DNA of 64,000 nt from Termitomyces sp. T153 (Eukaryota; Basidiomycota; Agaricomycetes; Agaricales; Lyophyllaceae). The DNA is taken from assembly GCA_018296165.2 (NCBI GenBank), contig JACKQL020000023.1, positions 1 to 64,000 on the forward strand, in the 5' to 3' direction. The notes under the pieces were generated by a model. The model saw only the letters and a list, made by a program, of their open reading frames with translations. It searched no databases and was not told the DNA's origin. The position numbers and the translations under genes are program-made. Shown one piece after another: positions 56,895 to 64,000 of this stretch; position 1 is the stretch's first letter; every line of letters starts with the position of its first letter.

Positions 56895-58557
56895 ATGATT
56901 GACGCCAACGTTTCCCCATCTTTGCCGCGTGATGCTCAGCCAACGATTGGCCTCATTGGTATGGGCGCCATGGGCAGAATGTATGCAAAATACCTCTCTG
57001 AGGCAGGGTGGTTAAAGTGAGCCCCGTTGACCTAATCTCCTGTGAGATTTCTCATCATGTAGAATCAATGTTTGCGATCTACCCTCTAAGTACCCAGACC
57101 TCGTACGCGACTATGCTGATAAGCCCAACATAACCCCTCTTCCAGACGGTCATGCCGTCTCTCGTTCGTCTGACTTTCTCATGTACTCAGTTGAAGCAAA
57201 GCAAATTAGTGAGGTGGTGCGGCAATATGGGCCATGTACGTCCCAGCCTTGATCTTTGAGAACTCCGGACCGACGGCACATCAAGCAACAAAGGTGGGAG
57301 CAGTTGTAGCCGGTCAAACATCCGTGAAGGCACCGGAGAAGGAGGCGTTTGAAAGATACCTTCCGACAGATACTCACATTGTGTCTTGTCATTCTCTGCA
57401 TGGGCCAAGCGTCAACCCAGTTGGACAGCCACTGGTGAGTGTCAGAAAGAGCCTACTGAATACATTACATATTATTTCTGTCCAACCTAGGTTCTTATCA
57501 AACATCGTGCTCCTCCCGAAGCTCTCGCTTTGGTAGAGAATATCTTGAGCTGCTTTCGCTCACGTTATGTCTACCTTTCTTATGAAGAACACGATCTTGT
57601 CACCGCCAATACTCAGGCTGTCACGCACGCTGCTTTCTTAAGGTGATTGATCCCTACATCTACATCCCTCTAATCCTCTGCCTCTCATTTATGCTTTTTG
57701 CTAGTATGGGAACAGCTTGGGCCTCTGCCCTATCATACCCCTGGGAGCAAGGGCTCTATGTAGGAGGAATCGAAACCGCCAAAGTCAATCTTGTCCTCCG
57801 CATCTACTCGAATCTATGGCATGTTTATGCCGGTCTCGCCATTCTTAATCCTAGTGCGCGCATCCAAATTGACCAGTACGCCAAAAGCGCGACTGAGCTT
57901 TTCAAGCTTATGCTGTCAGGTGGCAGCGGCGGTGTTGAAGAGGAGGCCCAATTCCGAAAGCGCATTGAATGGGGCCGTGAAGTTGTCTTTGGGCACGGCA
58001 GAAGCAAGAAGGAGCGGAAACCAATATTGCTGTCCCCAGAAGTCTTGGACCGTTTTAGTCTCGGTAAAAGGCCGACAGCGCATCAGGAATCACTTCCACC
58101 TTCGCCTTCAGAGGCATCGTTTGGTCTCACGCCACCATCAAAGTATCGTCCCAATTCCCATCTTTCCCTACTCGCCATGGTGGACTGTTGGGCACACCTT
58201 GGAATCAATCCATATGAACACCTTGCACTAGCAGCAACGCCGATATTCAGACTATTCCTTGGTGTCGCGGAACACCTTTTTCTGTCACCATCCCTACTTG
58301 GCAGTGCCATTAAGTCTGGTTTGTTTCACAGTTGGCATCGCTCGGACGATCTTGAGTTTGTGGTCGCTGCAAGGGGCTGGAGCCAGTGCGTTAGTTTTGG
58401 CAATTTTGATCTTTATCAAAAGAGGTTCGAGGAGACGAGATTGTTTTTCGAAGGGCGCTTTGAAGAGGCAAACAAATTGGGTTCAGAAATGATCAAGGCA
58501 ATCATGGAAACCGATGTCCTGCGGGAAGAGGAAGAAGCAGAGGAGGGAGTGGAATAG
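56895..58557 (+). CDS. TYR1: Prephenate dehydrogenase (NADP+)
   Basis: Exons 56895-57016, 57063-57235, 57286-57434, 57491-57642 and 57705-58557, in phase, 482 aa. It oxidatively decarboxylates prephenate to 4-hydroxyphenylpyruvate in tyrosine synthesis. Seen: nucleotide-binding loop IGLIGMGAMGRMYAKYL near residue 20; VSRSSDFLMYSVEA; AVVAGQTSVKAPEKEAF; HIVSCHSLHGPSVNPVGQPL with the substrate-region His; YLSYEEHDLVTANTQAVTHAAFLSMG formed across a splice; VNLVLRIYSNLWHVYAGLAI. These blocks match yeast Tyr1 (452 aa) closely. The ATG is the only one before the Rossmann loop in frame. Confidence 0.95.
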
Positions 58558-58780
58558 ATCTGCCCTTTATCCAACTTCTCGTCAAAGCAAATTTTCATCA
58601 GTATCACCTCATATTTGCCAATTGGTTGCGTGGTTTGTAAGTACTGCATAAGTGGAATCGATTTTTGTTCCAAAGAAACTTGATCACGCATAAGATCGTG
58701 TAGTGGACGTGTTTGGTATTATTAAAATCTAAAGCTTAAAGCTTCATCGACTTCCGCTCTCATTTCCACGCGTCGTCTCG
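58558..58780 (+). promoter_or_regulatory. TYR1-POL1 intergenic region
   Basis: 223 bp between the TYR1 stop and the POL1 start, same strand. It contains ACGCGT (about 58770), the MluI cell-cycle box sequence bound by MBF/SBF-type factors before yeast replication genes. Whether it works here is not known. Confidence 0.35.
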
Positions 58781-61700
58781 ATGTCTGAGCGGTCCCGACG
58801 CGAGAAAACCAAACTAGACAAGTTCGCAGAGTACAAAAGAGCGCGTGAAGGTGGAAAACGCACGTTCAGGGCAAGCAGTTCTCTGTTCTGTGACGCATCT
58901 TCGTAAAGTATGACTGACACTGAATGCCAGGAAGAAGATGTAGAGCTCTATGACGAGGTTACGGAGGAACAATATAGAACTATTGTGAGAGGAAGGTTGC
59001 AGCAAGACGATTTTGTTGTCGATGACGGAGTGGCAGGTTACACGGATAATGGCATGGATGATTGGACAGGCGGACGCGATGACGAGCGTGATTCGGAGGA
59101 AGACACACCTAAACAGACCAAGTGTATGTGATTTTTTTTATCTTACGGAAAATTGAGCTAAGTACGTGATCTAGCAAAGAAGAAAGCCAATCGGACCGAC
59201 GCGCAGAAAAGCAGACCAAGGCAGAGGGAGCTTTCACCCGTTGCTGCCCCGTCTATTAGCGCATATCGACCAAAGGTGTCTGAAGCTGAAGAGGACGAAT
59301 TCATGAACTCGTTACTGGGTGGCATGGACTCTGTCACGACGTCAGTCTCTGCCATTGCGGACAAACTGTCTCGTAAACGTAAACAATCGCCCAAATACGG
59401 TTTGCCCGACTCCTCTTCGCCTCTTCGCCCTGAGATTGGCAGAAGACCTTCATTCGGGGATACATCGTCCGATGGATATCTTGATGATGGCATTCCAGAG
59501 CCTCCAAGTGACGATTACTATACGAGTCCGAAAAAAAGGGCTAGGGTGACCAATGGTGGGACCACGCCAGCCATAGAGAGACTCGCCACGCTTGAAGTCG
59601 CCAGTGATTGGGATCCTGCATCTGACATTTCGCTCGAAGACGTTGACATGGATGCTTTTATGGACGTTGACGATGAGGATTTAGATGTTAAGCCGTTAAT
59701 CAAGACCGAACCCAAGGATCTCAAGCTTAACGTGAAGCCAGTACCTGCTGCGGATACTGACGCGAAACCATCGTGGCTTGCAGTATATGACTCGCTGGCT
59801 GTCAACTTCGAAGCTGACACACTTGGTCCTCTCGCATCTGCAATCACGTCCTCATCCAGCAGCAATATCTGTGCTCTGGAACCCGATGGTTCCCTGCGGT
59901 TTTTCTGGCTTGATTACCTCGAGCATGAGGGGAAACTCTACTTTGTGGGAAAATTCAAGGATAAGACTTCAGGGGCATGGCTCTCATGTTGTGTCACGGT
60001 TGAAGCTATCCAAAGGAACCTCTTTGTATTGCCACGCGACAGACGCGTTGAGGGAGACGAAGACGGGAACATTCACGAGACAGATGTCATACCAACCCCT
60101 CAAGATGTACATGGTGATTTTGAGATGATACGTAAACAGATTGGTGTGAAGTCTTGGAAAGGGAAGTTTGTCAAGCGCAAGTATGCCTTTGGTGAGAAAG
60201 ACGTTCCACGCGGAGAAAGTCAATGGTTGAAGGTTGTCTATGGATTTGATGGTAAGTCCGCTCATGTAGTTGCATATTACAACTCTAACTAATTTGAAGA
60301 CCCTCAAATACCGTCGAACGCTTGCAGTCCGAATATCGCACAGATATTTGGAACGAACACTACTGCCTTCGAGCTGCTCGTCCTGAAGCGAAAGATTATG
60401 GGTCCCTGCTGGCTGGAAATTAAGAACCCACAAATCGATAGCAAAGGCGTCAGTATTTTAACCGCAATTTCGATTTCTCTTATACCTACTAGATTTAAGG
60501 TCTCTTGGTGTAAATTGGAAGCCACCGTATCTGATCCTAAAGACATCAATCCTTTCTCAGAAACGGACCCTCATGCTCCAAGGGAAATGCCTTCCTTGAC
60601 CGTCGTCAGCTTGAGCGTCCGAACAATCGTAAATCACCAAGAGAACAAGCGCGAAGTTGTATGCGCGACCGCCCGCATCTGGCATCACAGTTCGTTTGCA
60701 TCTAGCGTCTCAGTTCCAGCTAGCTAACTCTATCTATTCTAACAGTAAATATCGACGATGCCACACCTCCAGAACAACTTTCATGCACGGTTCATACATT
60801 TGTTCGTCCGCTTGATCGATTCCCGCCGAACTTCGAGACACTGGCAAGAGCGAATGGCAAGGGCTTCATCTCACCGATTAAGAATGAGCGTATGTTACTT
60901 AGCAGCTTACTCAGTAAGGATCGTTTTGCCTCTCTTCTTGATTTCAGCCTAACACCGCGATTAGTGGCTCTTCATAAAGCTGACCCCGATGTCATCATCG
61001 GGCATGAGTTCCTGGGTGTTTCTCTTGATGTCCTACTCCATCGAATGCGGGATCTGAAGGTGGACCATTGGTCTCGCATAGGACGATTCCGACGCTCGCG
61101 ATGGCCTAACATTGGTAAGCAAGGGTCCAACTTGAAGTTTCTAAGTGGGCGTCTGTTGTGCGATCTTGCCAGTGACGGTGCCAAGGTATGTCTTTTAATT
61201 ATTTAACCGTGTTGTCACTGATGTGCTGGATTAAGAGCATGATCTCTTCGACAACATGGTCAATGACTGAGATGTGTAAAACTCATCTTCGGAGCGACAG
61301 GCAAGATATAGACCCCGATGATACAGCAAACTATTTTGATGGAAGCTTGAGTAATCCTGACCGCCTCCTTACTTACGTGCGTCACTGCGAGCTCGATGCT
61401 CATTATCAGATGGCTATTGCATCGAAGGTGCAAATTTTACCTTTGACCAGACAGCTGACAAATCTAGCTGGAAATGCCTGGTAAGATCAGGCTGTATTAT
61501 TTTTTGATTGTTCCAACCTTGTCTACAGGAATAAGACCCTCAACGGAGGTCGTGCTGAACGCAACGAGTACATCCTACTGCATGAATTCCACCGACTCAA
61601 ATATATCTGTCCTGACAAGATGTGGGGCAAGAAAGCCACCGCTGCTATGAAGCGGGAGTCTCAGGATGATGACCCCGAAAGCGCAAAGACAGCCAACGGG

Positions 61701-64000
61701 AAACGTGACAAATACAAGGGCGGTCTTGTCTTCGAACCTAAGAGAGGTCTATGGGATCGCTTCATCCTGGTGATGGACTTCAATTCGCTGTACCCAAGTA
61801 TCATCCAGGAGTACAACATAGACTTCACAACGGTAGAGAGTGTCGATGTTGATGAGGCTCGTTATTTTCTTTTTCCTTCGAGAGCTTTTGTAATGCTCAC
61901 ATTGTTTTGAATCGTCTTCAGAATGGCGAAGAAAAGATCCCAGAACCACCATCATCAGATGTGCCTCATGGAGTTTTGCCGCGTCTTATTGCGACCCTTG
62001 TGAACCGACGTCGCCAGGTCAAGTCCTTGATGAAGGACAAGACAGCTAGTCCTGCGCAGCTTCTTCAAGTGTGTCTTCTTATTTTCCTTGAAGTATCGTA
62101 TCATTATTTTGACTATTTTCCAGTGGGATATAAAGCAACAAGCCTTAAAGCTCACCGCAAATAGCATGTATGGATGTCTCGGCTTCGAATACTCGCGATT
62201 CTATGCTCGACCGCTTGCCGCTCTCACCACTTTCAAGGGTCGTGAAATTCTGACACATACGAGGGAGTTGGCTGAGAGCATGGAGCTCGATGTGAGTCGA
62301 TTTCGGATTTTTGTGATCAAAACTAATCTCTGCTTCAGGTTGTGTACGGAGACACGGATTCGGTCTTCGTGAACTCGAATGTGACCGAACTCTCAGAGGC
62401 CCTTCGAATCTCGGCAGAGTTCAAAAAAGCTGTCAATGAACGTTATAAACTTCTAGAGATTGACCTTGACGGAGTCTTCCAGCGCCTTCTACTATTACAG
62501 AAAAAGAAATATGCCGCCATCAAAGTGGAGGATGGATCACGAACCTCTACGGAGGTCAAAGGTCTCGATATGAAGCGTCGAGAGTATTCTGCTTTGTCCA
62601 AGAATGTTTCGCAGTAAGTATTTCCCTCCCATTGCTGTCGAAAGGTATGTTGATGTGGTTCAGATATGTTTTGGATCAAATCTTATCGGGAGAAGCCACA
62701 GAAAATGTCGTCGAAAACATACACGAATACCTGCGGACCGTTTGCGACAATGTCCGGGAGGGTAAAATAAAGGTTGACGACTTCATCATCTTCAAAGTGG
62801 GTGTCTTCCCCCTGACATGTTATTTCAAAACTAAGGTTGCATCGACAGCGTCTCGGCAAAGCACCAGAGGATTACCCTGACGTCAAGAGTCAACCCCATG
62901 TTCAGGTTGCCCTGCGTATGAAGGCGAAAGGTGGAACATCACGCGCTGGAGATGTCATCCCATATGTTTTCTGCCTCGAAGAAGGCAAGGATATGATGAA
63001 GATTGGACAAGCTGAGCGTGCAAAACATCCTGACGAGGTTCGGAGGGCTGGTTCAGAGCTTAAGATTGGTCAGTCCGCTGCGTTTGCGCTAGAATAGTTG
63101 TTCAACTCAAACACGTTACAGACTATGGATACTACCTAGCTCACCAAGTGCTCCCACCCATTGAACGGCTGTGCGAGCCTATTGAAGGTACAGACCGGGC
63201 GCGATTAGCCGAATGTCTTGGTATGTGACAGTCGTAAGTACCTTACTGTTCACCTGACAACTTGCTTCAGGACTGGATCCTGCTAAGTTCCGCACCTCCA
63301 TGGGCGGAGTCGATGATCGAGCATTTTCCTCTCTCGACTCGCAGATGTCGGACGCTGAGCGCTTCAAGGATTGTGAGCCATTCGTCGTTCGATGCCGACA
63401 TTGTAAGGGCGAGCTTTCCTTTGCACCACTCCATGACAGAGATGTATGAAGTTTTCTCACCTTCTGTAATACTACTGACAGGATGACTTAGGCATCAATT
63501 ATTCTCGCTACGGGCCCATCGTGCCTCGCATGCCAAAAGCCGATAAGTCTAGGAAGCCTTACGATGCAGCTTGAAACTCAAATTCGAGCATTTATTGCTC
63601 GTTATCATGAAGGTTGGACAGAGTGTAATGACCCTACCTGCGGCTACCGCACACGCATGATGGGTGTCTATGGTCGCCGATGTTTACGTCCCGGATGTCA
63701 AGGAACTGTCGCATTTGAAGTAAGTAGTTCGTTGACTAATTCAACTGTAGCGATAATTGATTTTTTTTTGAGTACTCCGACACACAACTGTACAATCAAC
63801 TTCGATATTTTTCGTCGCTTTTTAACGTTGATGTTGTCATCAAGGCCTCGAAAGGCAGTTCTCCGGATAAACAAGGTTTGTCTGCAGGTGTTGGTGATGT
63901 TTGACGCTTAACCATGGATTCTTCAGACACCCTCATGGGGATAATTCTTCGCAATAATAACTGTCTCCAGTCATTGATGATCTGCGTTGAACGGTACCTT
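58781..64000 (+). CDS. POL1: DNA polymerase alpha catalytic subunit, 3' end beyond window
   Basis: Nineteen exons can be traced, all in phase: 58781-58870, 58931-59123, 59175-60251, 60300-60448, 60500-60689, 60746-60913, 60965-61185, 61236-61480, 61529-61856, 61922-62068, 62124-62291, 62339-62613, 62664-62796, 62849-63068, 63122-63220, 63271-63443, 63492-63719, 63773-63875 and 63927 onward. It extends RNA primers made by primase at origins and lagging strands. Seen: acidic N-terminus, exonuclease-like region ([11 protein letters not shown]), polymerase motif A ([10 protein letters not shown]), B ([13 protein letters not shown]), C (YGDTDSVF), KKKYAAIK, and the C-terminal zinc module (CRHC, CLAC, CNDPTC, CLRPGC). 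The first intron and probably that at 61857 start with GC. Confidence 0.95.

Noticed and set aside
60914..60964. Intronless reading of POL1 at 60892-61206
   Set aside because: The open frame inserts [18 protein letters not shown] into a conserved region; a GTAAGG...GATTAG intron removes it and gives [12 protein letters not shown] as in other polymerase alpha proteins.
61115..61120. Splice donor GTAAGC in POL1 near 61115
   Set aside because: Reading through gives the conserved [21 protein letters not shown], so it is exon.
1..64000. CRISPR arrays, bacterial operons, rRNA genes
   Set aside because: None seen; the regularly spaced repeats in LTRs are variable tandem units in a eukaryotic retrotransposon.

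Overview
The window is a stretch of a fungal nuclear genome, most probably a mushroom-forming basidiomycete (Agaricomycetes). The evidence is short (about 45-60 nt) GT-AG introns with CTRAY-like branch sites, some GC-AG introns, fungal-type housekeeping genes, and a retrotransposon load dominated by Copia elements, Tf1-type chromoviruses and DIRS-like tyrosine-recombinase elements.

Two compartments alternate. CpG-normal islands carry host genes: 8.3-10.4 kb (a Bet1/Sft1-type SNARE and PEX19), 17.8-22.5 kb (COQ1 and BRF1, divergent), 37.2-41.4 kb (a large coiled-coil protein with a centrosomin CM1-like N-terminus) and 54.7-64.0 kb (ETF-ubiquinone oxidoreductase, prephenate dehydrogenase TYR1, and the start of DNA polymerase alpha POL1, which runs off the window). 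Between them lie repeat-rich blocks that are visibly poor in CpG and full of stops and frameshifts, the pattern expected of methylated, deaminating transposons.

Repeat layout. 0-6.5 kb: a Copia element (A) with both LTRs, a half-tRNA-iMet type primer site, a gag-pol frame with two stops, and a CpG-rich tRNA-headed SINE-like insert. 6.5-17.1 kb: a second Copia (B) split in two, a third fragment (C), and two inverted copies of a small TG..CA element whose 5-bp target duplications (ATGAG, CTATT) are swapped between the copies, which marks an inversion of about 8.4 kb between them. One copy carries a complete tRNA-like Pol III unit. 23-35.7 kb: a DIRS-like element whose tyrosine-recombinase gene is cut by a 6.9-kb chromovirus (TSD GGCTA), itself cut by a solo LTR. 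35.8-36.5 kb: two tRNA-headed SINE-like units in head-to-head inversion. 42.4-54.0 kb: MITEs, a degenerate transposase-like region, two broken chromovirus copies (one with an internal inversion), nested solo LTRs and a truncated Copia (F) with an intact 3' LTR.

How the host genes relate: they are unlinked housekeeping functions (peroxisome biogenesis, Golgi SNARE, ubiquinone side chain and electron transfer to ubiquinone, Pol III initiation, tyrosine synthesis, replication, microtubule nucleation). Two pairs share short divergent promoters (COQ1/BRF1 and ETF-QO/TYR1). Exon models below were built by eye from splice signals and conserved protein motifs; all carry consistent phases, but no transcript data were available.
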